Shown here in pieces: positions 24,801-34,809 of a DNA stretch of 64,000 nucleotides. How positions within the stretch are numbered: the stretch's first letter is position 1; each line of letters starts with the position of its first letter. A model generated the notes under the pieces. That model worked only from the letters and a program-made list of their open reading frames with translations, was not told the origin of the DNA and did not search any database. The stretch is from Axinella damicornis (lineage: Eukaryota > Porifera > Demospongiae > Axinellida > Axinellidae): positions 14,987,495 through 15,051,494 of the forward strand of contig OZ007505.1 of assembly GCA_963931865.1 (NCBI GenBank), in the 5' to 3' direction. Position numbers and translations under genes: made by a program.

Positions 24801-27800
24801 AGAGTCAGGGGTAGAGCCAGGTAGAGCAGAGGTAGAGCCAGGTAGAGCCAGGTAGAGCCAGGTAGAGCCCGGTAGAGCAGAGGTAGAGCCAGGTAGAGCC
24901 AGGTAGAGCAGAGGTAGAGCCAGGTACAGCAGAGGTAGAGCCAAGTAGAGCAGAGGAAGAGCCAGGTAGAGCAGAGGTAGAGCCCGGTAGAGCAGAGGTA
25001 GAGCCAGGTAGAGCAGATGTAGAGCAGCGGTAGAGCACCAGGTAGAGCCAGGCATAGCAGAAGTAGAACAGGTAGAGCCAGGTAAAGCAGAGGTAGAGCC
25101 AGGTAGAGGCAGGTAGAGCAGAGGTAGAGCCAGGTAAAGCAGAGGTAGAGCCAGGTAGAGGCAGGTAGAGCAAAGGTAGAGCCAGGTAGAGCCAGGTGGA
25201 GCAGAGGTAAAGCCAGGTAGAGCAGAGGTAGAGCTAGGTAGAGGCAGGTAGAGCAGAGGTAGAGCCAGGTGAAGGCAGGTAGAGCTGAGGTAGAGCCAGG
25301 TAGAGGCAGGTAGAGCAGAGGTAGAGCCAGGTAGAGCAGAGGTAGAGCCAGGTAGAGCAGAGGTAGAGCCAGGTAGAGCCAGGTAGAGCAGAGGTAGAGC
25401 CAGGTAGAGCCAGGTAGAGCAGATGTAGAGCCAGATAGAGCAGAGGTAGAGCCCGGTAGAGCCAGGTAGAGCCAGGTAGAGCCAGGTAGAGCAGAGGTAG
25501 AGCAAGGTAGAGCCAGGTAGAGCAGAGGTAGAGCCAGGTAGAGCAGAGGTAGAGCCCGGTAGAGCAGAGGTAAAGCCAGGTAGAGCAGAGGCAGAGCCAG
25601 GTAGAGCCAGGTAGAGCAGAGGTAGAGCCAGGTAGAGCCAGGTAGAGCCAGGTAGAGCCAGGTAGAGCAGAGGTAGAGCCAGGTAGAGCCAGGTAGAGCA
25701 GAGGTAGAGGCAGGTAGAGCAGAGGTAGAGCCAGGTAGACCAGAGGTAGAGCCAGGTAGAGCCAGGTAGAGTAGAAGTTAAGCCAGGTAGAGCAGAGGTA
25801 GAGCCAGGTAAAGCAGAGGTAGAGCCAGGTAGAGCCAGGTAGAGCAGAGGTAGAGCAGAGGTAGAGCCAGGTAGAGCAGAGGTAGAGCCAGGTAGAGCCA
25901 GGTAGAGTAGAAGTAGAGCCAGGTAGAGACCCGTAGAGAAGAGGTAGAGTCAGGTAGAGCCAGTTAGAGTAGAAGTAGAGCCAGGTAGAGCAGAGGTAGA
26001 GCCAGGTAGAGCCAGGTAGAGGCAGGTAGAGCAGAGGTAGAGGCAGGTAGAGCAGAGGTAGAGCCAGGTAGAGCAGAGGTATAGCCAGGTAGAGTAGAAG
26101 TAGAGCCAGGTAGAGCAGAGGTAGAGCCAGGTAGAGCAGAGGTAAAGCAGAGGTAGAGCCAGGTAGAGCCAGATAGAGCAGAGGTAGAGCCAGGTAGAGC
26201 AGAGGTAGAGCCAGGTAGAGCCAGGTAGAGCAGAGGTAGAGCAGAGGTAGAGCCAGGTAGAGCAGAGGTAGAGCCAGGTAGAGCAGAGGTAGAGCAGAGG
26301 TAGAGCCAGGTAGAGCCAGGTAGAGCAGAGGTAGAGCCAGGTAGAGGCAGGTAGAGCAGAGGTAGAGCCAGGTAGAGCAGAGGTAGAGCCAGGTAGAGGC
26401 AGGTAGAGCAGAGGTAGAGCCAGTTAGAGCCAGGTAGAGCTAGGTAGAGCAGAGGAAGAGCCAGGTAGAGCAGAGGTAGAGCCAGGTAGAGCCAGGTAGA
26501 GCGGAGGTAGAGCAGAGGTAGAGCCCGGTAGAGCAGAGGTAGAGCCAGGTAGAGCCAGGTAGAGCAGAGGTAGAGCCCGGTAGAGTAGTGGTAGAGCCAG
26601 GTAGAGCCAGGTAGAGCAGAGGTAGAGCCAGGTAGAGCCAGGTAAAGCCCGGTAGAGCAGAGGTATAGCCAGGTAGAGCCAGGTAGAGCAGAGGTAGAGC
26701 CCGGTAGAGCAGAGGTAGAGCACGGTAGAGCCAGGTAGAGCAGAGGTATAGCCCGGTAGAGCCAGGTTGAGCAGAGGTAGAGCCAGGTAGAGTAAAAGTA
26801 GAGCCAGGTAGAGCCAGGTAGAGCAGAGGTAGAGCCAGGTAGAGCCAGGTAGAGCCCGGTAGAGCAGAGGTAGAGCCAGGTAGAGCCAGGTAGAGCAGTG
26901 GTAGAGCCCGGTAGAGCAGTGGTAGAGCCAGGTAGAGCCAGGTAGAGCAGAGGTAGAGCCAGGTAGAGCCAAGTATAGCAGAGGTAGAGCCAGGTAGAGC
27001 CATGTAGAGCAGAGGTAGAGCCCGGTAGAGCCAGGTAGAGCCAGGTAGAGCCACGTAGAGCAGAGGTAGAGCCAGGAAGAGCCAGGTAGGGCAGAGGTAG
27101 AGCCAGGTAGAGCAGAGGTAGAGCCAGGTAGAGAAGAGGTAGAGCCAGGTAGAGCAGAGGTAGAGTCAGAGGTAGAGTCAGGGGTAGAGACAGGTAAAGC
27201 AGAGGTAGAGCAGAGGTAGAGTCAGAGGTAGAGTCAGGGGTAGAGCCAGGTAGAGCAGAGGTAGAGCCAGGTAGAGCCAGGTAGAGCCAGGTAGAGCCCG
27301 GTAGAGCAGAGGTAGAGCCAGGTAGAGCCAGGTAGAGCAGAGGTAGAGCCAGGTACAGCAGAGGTAGAGCCAAGTAGAGCAGAGGAAGAGCCAGGTAGAG
27401 CAGAGGTAGAGCCCGGTAGAGCAGAGGTAGAGCCAGGTAGAGCAGAGGTAGAGCAGCGGTAGAGCACCAGGTAGAGCCAGGCATAGCAGAAGTAGAACAG
27501 GTAGAGCCAGGTAAAGCAGAGGTAGAGCCAGGTAGAGGCAGGTAGAGCAGAGGTAGAGCCAGGTAAAGCAGAGGTAGAGCCAGGTAGAGGCAGGTAGAGC
27601 AAAGGTAGAGCCAGGTAGAGCCAGGTGGAGCAGAGGTAAAGCCAGGTAGAGCAGAGGTAGAGCTAGGTAGAGGCAGGTAGAGCAGAGGTAGAGCCAGGTG
27701 GAGGCAGGTAGAGCTGAGGTAGGGCCAGGTAGAGGCAGGTAGAGCAGAGGTAGAGCCAGGTAGAGCAGAGGTAGAGCCAGGTAGAGCAGAGGTAGAGCCA

Positions 27801-28250
27801 GGTAGAGCCAGGTAGAGCAGAGGTAGAGCCAGGTAGAGCCAGGTAGAGCAGATGTAGAGCCAGATAGAGCAGAGGTAGAGCCCGGTAGAGCCAGGTAGAG
27901 CCAGGTAGAGCCAGGTAGAGCAGAGGTAGAGCAAGGTAGAGCCAGGTAGAGCAGAGGTAGAGCAGGTAGAGCAGAGGTAGAGCCCGGTAGAGCAGAGGTA
28001 AAGCCAGGTAGAGCAGAGGCAGAGCCAGGTAGAGCCAGGTAGAGCAGAGGTAGAGCCAGGTAGAGCCAGGTAGAGCCAGGTAGAGCCAGGTAGAGCAGAG
28101 GTAGAGCCAGGTAGAGCCAGGTAGAGCAGAGGTAGAGCCAGGTAGAGCAGAGGTAGAGCCCGGTAGAGTAGAAGGAGAGCCAGGTAGAGCAGAGGTAGAG
28201 CCAGGTAGAGCCAGGTAGAGCAGAGGTAGAGCCAGGTAGAGCAGAGGTAG
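18826..28250 (+). repeat. Higher-order repeat, about 2.7 kb, several tandem copies
   Basis: Four occurrences of a GTAGACCAGAGG ... GTAGAAGTTAAGCC variant near 18826, 21547, 23098 and 25777 start blocks about 2.7, 1.55, 2.7 and about 2.5 kb long. The 23.1-kb and 25.8-kb blocks repeat the 18.8-kb block with a shared chain of private variants (GTGGAGC, GCATAGC, GTACAGC, GCAAAGG), while the 21.5-kb block is a shortened version. In the first three blocks a GTAGAGACC variant is itself duplicated 292 bp apart (18978/19270, 21699/21991, 23250/23542). This nesting is the signature of repeated unequal exchange. Confidence 0.75.
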
Positions 28251-31200
28251 AGCCCGGTAGAGCAGTGGTAGAGCCAGGTAGAGCAGAGGTAGAGCCAGGT
28301 AGAGTAGAAGTAGAGCCAGGGAGAGAAGAGGTCTAGCCAGGTAGAGCAAGGTAAAGCAGAGGTAGAGCCAGGTAGAGCCAGGTTGAGCAGAGGTAAAGCC
28401 AGGTAGAGCCAGGTAGAGCAGAGGTAGAGCCAGGTAGAGCCAGGTAGAGCAGAGGTAGAGCCCGGTAGAGCCAGGTAGAGCCAGGTAGAGAATAGGTAGA
28501 GCCAGGTAGAGCCAGGAAGAGCAGAGGTGGAGCCAGGTAAAGCAGAGGTAGAGCCAGGTAGAGCAGAGGTAGAGCCAGGTAGAGCAGAGGTAGAGCCCGG
28601 TAGAGCAGAGGTAGATCCAGGTAAAGCGCCAGGTAGAGCGTCAGGTAGAGCCAGGCAAAACAGAGGTAGAACAGGTAGAGCCAGGTAGAGCCAGGTAGAG
28701 CCAGGTAAAGCCAGGTAGAGCAGAGGTAGAGCAGAGGTAGAGCCAGGTAGAGGCAGGTAGAGCAGAGGTGGAGCCAGGTACAGCAGAGGTAGAGCCAGGC
28801 AGAGGAAGGTAGAGCAGAGGTAGAGCCAGGTAGAGCCAGGTAGAGCAGAGGTAGAGCCAGGTAGAACAGAGGTAGAGCCAGGTAGAGGCAGGTAGAGCAG
28901 AGGTAGAGCCATGTAGAGGCAGGTAGAGCAGAGGTAGAGCCAGGTAGAGGCAGGTAGAGCAGAGGTAGAGCCATGTAGAGCAGAGGTAGAGCCAGGTAGA
29001 GCCAGGTAGAGCAGAGGTAGAGCCAGGTAGAGCAGAGGTAGAGCCCGGTAGAGCCAGGTAGAGCCAGGTAGAGCCAAGAAGAGCAGAGGTAGAGCCAAGT
29101 AGAGTAGAGGTAGAGCCCGGTAAAGCCCGGTAGAGCCAGGTAGAGCCAGGTAGAGCCCGGTAAAGCAGAGGTAGAGGCAGGTAGAGCCAGGTAGAGCAGA
29201 GGTAGAGCCAGGTAGAGCAGTGGTAGAGAGCCAGAGGTAGAGCCATGTAGAGCAGAGGTAGAGCCAGGTAGAGCCAGGTAGAGTAGAAGTAGAGCCAGGT
29301 AGAGCAGAGGTAGAGCCAGGTAGAGCCAGGTAGAGCAGAGGTAGATCCAGGTAGAGCCAGGTTGAGCAGAGGTAGAGCCAGGTAGAGCCAGGTAGAGCAG
29401 AGGTAGAGCCAGGTAGAGCCAGGTAGAGCAGAGGTAGAACCCAGTAGAGTCAGGTAGAGCCAGGTAGAGCAGAGGTAGAGCCAGGTAGAGCCAGGTAGAG
29501 CAGAGGTACAGCCAGGTAGAGCAGAGGTAGAGCAAGGTAGAGCAGAGATAGAGCCAGGTAGAGCAGAGGTAGAGCCAGGTAGAGCAGAGGTAGAGCCAGG
29601 TAGAGCAGAGGTAGAGCCAGGTAAAGCAGAGGTAGAGCCAGGTAGAGCAGAGGTAGAGCCAGGTAGAGCCAGGTGGAGCAGAGGTAGAGCCAGGTAGAGC
29701 CAGGTTGAGCAGAGGTAGAGCCAGGTAGAGCCAGGTAGAGCCAGGTAGAGCCAGGTAGAGCAGAGGTAGAGTCCAGTAGAGTCAGGTAGAGCCAGGTAGA
29801 GCAGAGGTAGAGCCAGGTAGAGCCAGGTAGAGCAGAGGTAGAGCCAGGTAGAGCAGAGGTAAAGCCAGGTAGAGCAGAGGTAGAGCCAGGTAGAGCAGAG
29901 GTAGAGCCCGGTAGAGCAGAGGTAGAGCCAGGTAGAGCAGAGGTAGAGCAGCGGTAGAGCACCAGGTAGAGCCAGGCATAGCAGAGGTAGAACAGGTAGA
30001 GCCAGGTAGATCCAGGTAGAGCCAGGCAGAGCCAGGTAGAGCAGAGGTAGAGCCAGGTAGTAGCAGGTAGAGCAGAGGTAGAGCCAGGTAGAGCAGAGGT
30101 ATAGCCAGGTAGAGGCAGGTAGAGCAGAGGTAGAGCCAGGTAGAGCAGAGGTAGAGCCAGGTAGAGCCAGGTAGAGTAGAAGTAGAGCCAGGTAGAGCAG
30201 AGGTAGAGCCAGGAAAAGCAGAGGTAGAGCCAGGTAGAGCCAGGTAGAGCAGAGGTAGAGCAGAGGTAGAGCCAGGTAGAGCAGAGGTAGAGCCAGGTAG
30301 AGCCAGGTAGAGTAGAAGTAGAGCCAGGTAGAGACCGGTAGAGCAGAGGTAGAGTCAGGTAGAGCCAGGTAGAGTAGAAGTCGAGCCAGGTAGAGCAGAG
30401 GTAGAGCCAGGTAGAGCCAGGTAGAGGCAGGTAGAGCAGAGGTAGAGGCAGGTAGAGCAGAGGTAGAGCCATGTAGAGCAGAGGTAGAGCCAGGTAAAGC
30501 AGAGGTAGAGCCAGGAAGAGCAGAGGTAGAGCCAGGTAGAGCCAGGTAGAGCAGAGGTAGAGCCAGGTAGAGCCAGGTTGAGCAGAGGTAGAGCCAGGTA
30601 GAGCCAGGTAGAGCAGAGGTAGAGCCAGGTAGAGCCAGGTAGAGCAAAGGGAGAGCCCAGTAGAGTCAGGTAGAGCCAGGTAGAGAAGAGGTAGAGCCAG
30701 GTAGAGCCAGGTAGAGCAGAGGTAGAGCCAGGTAGAGCAGAGGTACAGCCAGGTAGAGAAGAGGTAGAGCCAGGTAGAGCAGAGGTAGAGCCCGGTAGAG
30801 CAGAGGTAGAGCCAGGTAGAGCAGAGGTAGAGCAGCGGTAGAGCACCAGGTAGAGCCAGGCATAGCAGAGGTAGAACAGGTAGAGCCAGGTAGAGCCAGG
30901 TAGAGCCAGGTAGAGCAGAGGTAGAGCCAGGTAGAGCCAGGTAGAGCAGAGTTAGAGCCCGGTAGAGCCAGGTAGAGCCAGGTAGAGCAGAGGTAGAGTC
31001 AGGTAGAGCCAGGTAGAGCAGAGGTAGAGCCAGGTAGAGCCAGGTAGAGCGGAGGTAGAGCAGAGGTAGAGCCAGGCAGAGCAGAGGTAGAGCCAGGTAG
31101 AGCCAGGTAGAGCAGAGGTAGAGCCCGGTAGAGCCAGGTAGAGCCATGTAGAGCAGAGGTAGAGCCCGGTAGAGCAGAGGTAGAGCCAGGTAGAGCAGAG

Positions 31201-32530
31201 GTAGAGCAGAGGTAGAGCCAGGTAGAGCAGAGGTAGAGGCAGGTAGAGCCAGGTAGAGCAGAGGTAGAGCCAGGTAGAGCCAGGTAGAGCAGAGTTAGAG
31301 CCCGGTAGAGCCAGGTAGAGCCAGGTAGAGCAGAGGTAGAGTCAGGTAGAGCCAGGTAGAGCAGAGGTAGAGCCAGGTAGAGCAGAGGTAGAGCCAGGTT
31401 GAGCCAGGTAGAGCAGAGGTAGAGTCAGAGGTAGAGTCGGGGGTAGAGCCAGGTAGAGCAGAGGTAGAGCAGAGGTAGAGTCAGAGGTAGAGTCAGGGGT
31501 AGAGCCAGGTAGAGCAGAGGTAGAGCCAGGTAGAGCCAGGTAGAGCCAGGTAGAGCCAGGTAGAGCAGAGGTAGAGCAAGGTAGAGCAAGGTAGAGCAGA
31601 GGTAGAGCCAGGTAGAGCCAGGTAGAGCAGAGGTAGAGCCAGGTAGAGTAGAAGTAGAGCAGAGGTAAAGCCAGGTAGAGCAGAGGTAAAGCCAGGTAGA
31701 GCAGAGGTAGAGCCAGGTAGAGCCAGGTAGAGCAGAGGTAGAGCACGGTAGAGCCAGGTAGAGCAGAGGTAGAGCCCGGTAGAGCCAGGTAGAGCAGAGG
31801 TAGAGCCAGGTACAGTAGAAGTAGAGCCAGGTATAGCAGAGGTAGAGCCAGGTAGAGCAGAAGTAGAGCCAGGTAGAGCAGGGTTGAGCAGAGGTAGAGC
31901 CAGGTAGAGCCAGGTAGAGCGGAGGTAGAGCCAGGTAGAGCCAGGTAGAGCAGAGGTAGAGCCAGGTAAAGCCAGGTAGTGCAGAGGTAGAGCCAGGTAG
32001 AGCCAGGTAGAGCCCGGTAGAGCAGAGGTAGAGCCAGGTAGAGCCAGGTAGAGCAGAGGTAGAGCCCGGTAGAGCAGTGGTAGAGCCAGGTAGAGCCATG
32101 TAGAGCAGAGGTAGAGCCAGGTAGAGCCAGGTAGAGCAGAGGTAGAGCCAGGTAGAGCCAGGTAGAGCAGAGGTAGAGCCCGGTAGAGCCAGGTAGAGCC
32201 AGGTAGAGCCAGGTAGAGCAGAGGTAGAGCCAGGTAGAGCCAGGTAGGGCAGAGGTAGAGACAGGTAGAGCAGAGGTAGAGCCAGGTAGAGAAGAGGTAG
32301 AGCCGGGTAGAGCCAGGTAGAGCAGAGGTAGAGTCAGAGGCAGAGTCAGGGGTAGAGACAGGTAGAGCAGAGGTAGAGCAGAGGTAGAGTCAGAGGTAGA
32401 GTCAGGGGTAGAGCTAGGTAGAGCAGAGTTAGAGCCAGGTAGAGCCCGGTAGAGCAGAGGTAGAGCCAGGTAGAGCAGAGGTAGAGCCCGGTAGAGCAGT
32501 GGTAGAGCCAGGTAGAGCAGAGGTAGAGCT

Positions 32531-33069
32531 TAGTGAATTTGGTGTAGATATATAACATGTACCCATCGTCACATAATTATGCCAATAAGAGTGATTGAGA
32601 TATATTATGTCCTTAGAGTGCAATTCACTCTTTTTAGTCTCATTCCCATGCAGATCGACATACCCCTCACAGATTAGAAGCAATCTGCACTGGGTTGGAA
32701 TTGGTCTGGGACTAAGACTACACCCTGAATTCTATAATAAGGGGTCTCTGTTCACAAAAATCAACTGCACAGTACAGTATTACCTACTATTTCTTTGTAC
32801 AAAAGGAACTGGTCGAAATAAAAACATCCAATTCATTTTAGCAGTACTAAATCTGTCTCTTCACAAACAGTTGGGGTTATGAGGGTGTTTGCTCGATCAC
32901 CAGACGGGGGGGGGGGGGGGGGGGGGGGTATCCTCTGACAACACTCTGCAGAATGGAATAGGAGTACAATAGAGCCTGTACAAGACAGCTTTCATCACCA
33001 GGTTATAACAAGTCAACATCAGGGTGTCAAGAAGTCAGCAATGGGCTGGAGAGGGAGAAGACTTAACGG
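32531..33069 (+). repeat. Left direct repeat (L) of single-copy segment, copy A
   Basis: About 540 bp matches the right end of the same segment (40661-41159) in direct orientation, at roughly 85% by eye. It starts TAGTGAA, passes ACCCATCGTCACATAATT and a poly-G run, and ends exactly at ACTTAACGG. Beyond that, L continues into unique sequence and the right copy continues into the array. It contains AATAAA at 32817. A 95-codon reading frame (32595-32882) resembles one in the right repeat. The differences fall on all codon positions and mostly change residues, so I do not call it a gene. Confidence 0.85.
32906..32928 (+). repeat. Poly-G run (23) in L repeat, copy A
   Basis: Twenty-three consecutive G follow CAGAC. 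The matching place in the right direct repeat has only four G, and copy B has 26 G. So this run expanded in L after L and R diverged and is still length-variable. It could form a G-quadruplex. Its length is also vulnerable to sequencing error. Confidence 0.95.
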
Positions 33070-34156
33070 CATTGGACGTCCACCTCAAAGTACTCCCCCA
33101 AAATCCATTAATAATTGGCACGACTGCTTCCAGATCCACACTTGATGGTCTAATTTAGCATGACAGGCCATGGACCAAAACTAGTACATGTAGTTAGCGT
33201 CTGTATGCATGTTTTGTATACACATGCATGTAGTACACATGACGTCACATGCCATTGTATACGAGAGCCTACATGCATACAGTTTGTTCCATGCATGCAC
33301 AATATTGAAAAACGCTCCAAGCAGGTTAGCTAAGGTGTTTACAGATGTCATAATCAGTGCAAACAATAAACATAATCACACGTGAGATTAGTGTGGGGTA
33401 AGGATGTGTCACTGGGAATTTTTCTGTACTTGGTGCAAGTCAGCTACATCCTTTCCTTCCTACACCGTTTCTTTGTACTTGCAGTGTCATCGTTCGTACT
33501 CCATTATAATCAACAAACATGGGGTTGGTCTCGCAGGCCAGCCCGCTTCCGCTCTAGTGTGGAAGTGGGCTGACCTGTGAGATTAGTGTGGGGTATGTGT
33601 CCTCCGTACACTTCCAGTTGTAGTTCCAATAACGAGGTATATACCTATGCAGAAATATGTCAGCAAGAACAAACTGTCCACCAGTTCAATGTTAACTAGG
33701 TCAACCTATAGCCAAATTCCCTGACCTCCACCCCCCACACAGTTTGCTACATAGAGGGAAAGTCTTTTACGAATACGTCCTGGTACATGTGATAATCGTT
33801 AGCCTATAGCTTGGGAAATGTGAATGACTGTTATGCCAGCATTTATGTGCCACGCCTTGTGCTATAAAATCCACGAAGGCCTACTTGAGTACGGGGAACT
33901 TACAGTATATAACCTGCCCAGGACTTCAATAGGAGGATTACCCTCATTCAAGTGGAAGAAGGGAAAAGTGATCTCTGGTAATCTTTCGTAATTACTTGCA
34001 GAGGATCAATCAAGAATACCATAATTATATCAAACAGCTCTGAAGCTGGATTACCATGATTTTTAAACACTGGCTTGTAACTGCCTTGGAGTAAAGGAAT
34101 ACACGGCTGGGTACTCGACAATACGTGTGTCAATTCAAAACTTGCAGTACAAGCCT
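33070..34156. other. Single-copy stretch, copy A, no gene recognised
   Basis: Mixed-composition sequence holds only short reading frames (at most 63 codons). It contains a hairpin at 33530-33581 and a 19-bp direct repeat, GTGAGATTAGTGTGGGGTA, at 33382-33400 and 33577-33595. Minus-strand bases near 34084-34119 read S-S-T and then, after a one-base slip, P-A-V. This could be a decayed continuation of the dehydratase-like gene just to the right, but is too short to call. Confidence 0.6.
33530..33581. other. Imperfect 21-bp stem hairpin, copy A
   Basis: CTCGCAGG-C-CAGCCCGCTTCC pairs with GGAAGTGGGCTG-A-CCTGTGAG around a 10-nt loop. The stem has two G-T type pairs and one opposed mismatch. Its right arm runs into the second copy of a 19-bp direct repeat (33577-33595; first copy at 33382-33400). 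It may be a remnant of a small foldback insertion. Confidence 0.7.
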
Positions 34157-34247
34157 CTAGACTAGCTGTGCAGGAAGTTGTGGGTGGAGTGACCAGAACA
34201 AGTCAAGCAGATATCCTCCGCCCACAACTTCCTGCGGGGAAGTCTAG
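34157..34247. mobile_element. 91-bp foldback (MITE-like) sequence, copy A
   Basis: CTAGACT at the left pairs with AGTCTAG at the right. Inside them GCAGGAAGTTGTGGG pairs exactly with CCCACAACTTCCTGC, leaving a loop of about 45 nt. The arms are separated by a short unequal stretch (AGCTGT against GGGGA). A tiny element with such long arms is typical of a foldback or short MITE. It has no coding capacity. It lies just downstream of the dehydratase-like exons on the minus strand. Confidence 0.7.
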
Positions 34248-34396
34248 CCCGATAGACACACACACTGCAAGCAACACAATGACTGAAGGTGGGGTGGGTG
34301 TGGCCTGGGACTACACTGCACAGTGGACATACTTAAATACAGCTGTTTGTAAAAGGGCATGCTCCCTAACTATATTTGATGAACAGAAAATTTTAC

Positions 34397-34809
34397 ATGG
34401 CACAGCCATCCCGAGAGCTTCCACAGCAGAGGACATGGTGTTTGCAGTGAACACTCCTCCCGTACACACATGCACAACAGCTGACAGAACAAAGTCTTGT
34501 TGCATGCTTTACGGTGATTCAGAGATTAAAAACTTACCACATGAGCCGGAGCCTGGCAGCACACAGCATTCAACATGTAGCAACTCCTCAGTGTCAATAC
34601 AACCATGCAGCTCCAAATGAAACAATGGCCTGTGAGACAATGAGAGATCATGTGAACATCAATTCAGTATGCAAGGTCATGTGAGTCTCATGTGATATAC
34701 TACAGTTGCATATACATGGTCACATGGAGGTCACACGATCCTCATACCTCTGTGCATCCCGGCTCTTCCCCTTTCGACTGCAACGAGGAATGACGATACC
34801 AATATCAAT
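34397..34809 (-). pseudogene. Dihydroxy-acid dehydratase (IlvD/Edd family)-like gene fragment, three candidate exons, copy A
   Basis: Three minus-strand exons can be proposed: 34748-34809, 34538-34629 and 34397-34456. Introns of 118 and 81 bp are bounded by GTATGA...CTCACAG and GTAAGT...GGGAG; a GTAAAA donor follows the last exon. Spliced, they stay open for 71 codons. Exon 2 ends PGSGSCG and exon 3 reads VFTANTMSSAVEALGMAVP. Together these match the family block PGxGxCxGMxTANTMxxxxEALG, whose cysteine binds the Fe-S cluster. Family enzymes dehydrate 2,3-dihydroxy acids (branched-chain amino-acid synthesis) or sugar acids. Oddities: one residue is missing between that Cys and the TAN motif; the last acceptor lacks a pyrimidine tract (an alternative at 34480/34481 would add eight codons, net one residue change plus an eight-residue insertion); and the exon 2 start also reads AIVSFGA in another frame, which looks more family-like. 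No further exons are clear, so I treat it as a fragment or pseudogene. Confidence 0.6.

Larger units (their letters stand above)
15813..32530 (+). repeat. Minisatellite array, block 2
   Basis: The array continues in the same words and orientation as block 1, after the transposon. Markers show nested structure. GCAGCGGTAGAGCACC lies at 20794, 25024, 27453, 29948 and 30832. A GTCAGAGGTATAGTCGG-type marker lies at 16868, 17291 and 17735. GTTAAGCC-type variants lie near 18826, 21547, 23098 and 25777. The right end breaks off at GAGCT just before single-copy copy A. About 1.4 kb of the array next to copy A (from near 31.05 kb) matches the array next to copy B and so belongs to the 17.5-kb duplication. 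The minus strand is open for up to 1044 codons (25964-29098). That frame starts at a TTG, not ATG, and follows the repeat, so I do not call a gene. Confidence 0.97.

Noticed and set aside
25964..29098. Very long minus-strand reading frames (up to 1044 codons) throughout the array
   Set aside because: They follow the tandem repeat exactly, shift frame with the 10/11-bp words, many start at TTG rather than ATG, and their boundaries are set by chance variants. No signal peptide, domain or splice context supports a gene.
32595..32882. A 95-codon frame conserved between L and R repeats (also 40704-40976)
   Set aside because: The two versions differ mainly by residue-changing substitutions and by indels; no domain is recognisable. 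It looks like neutral repeat sequence.
34168..34620. A 150-codon plus-strand reading frame
   Set aside because: It starts inside a foldback element and lies antisense to the dehydratase-like exons and introns, whose family motif is far more convincing.
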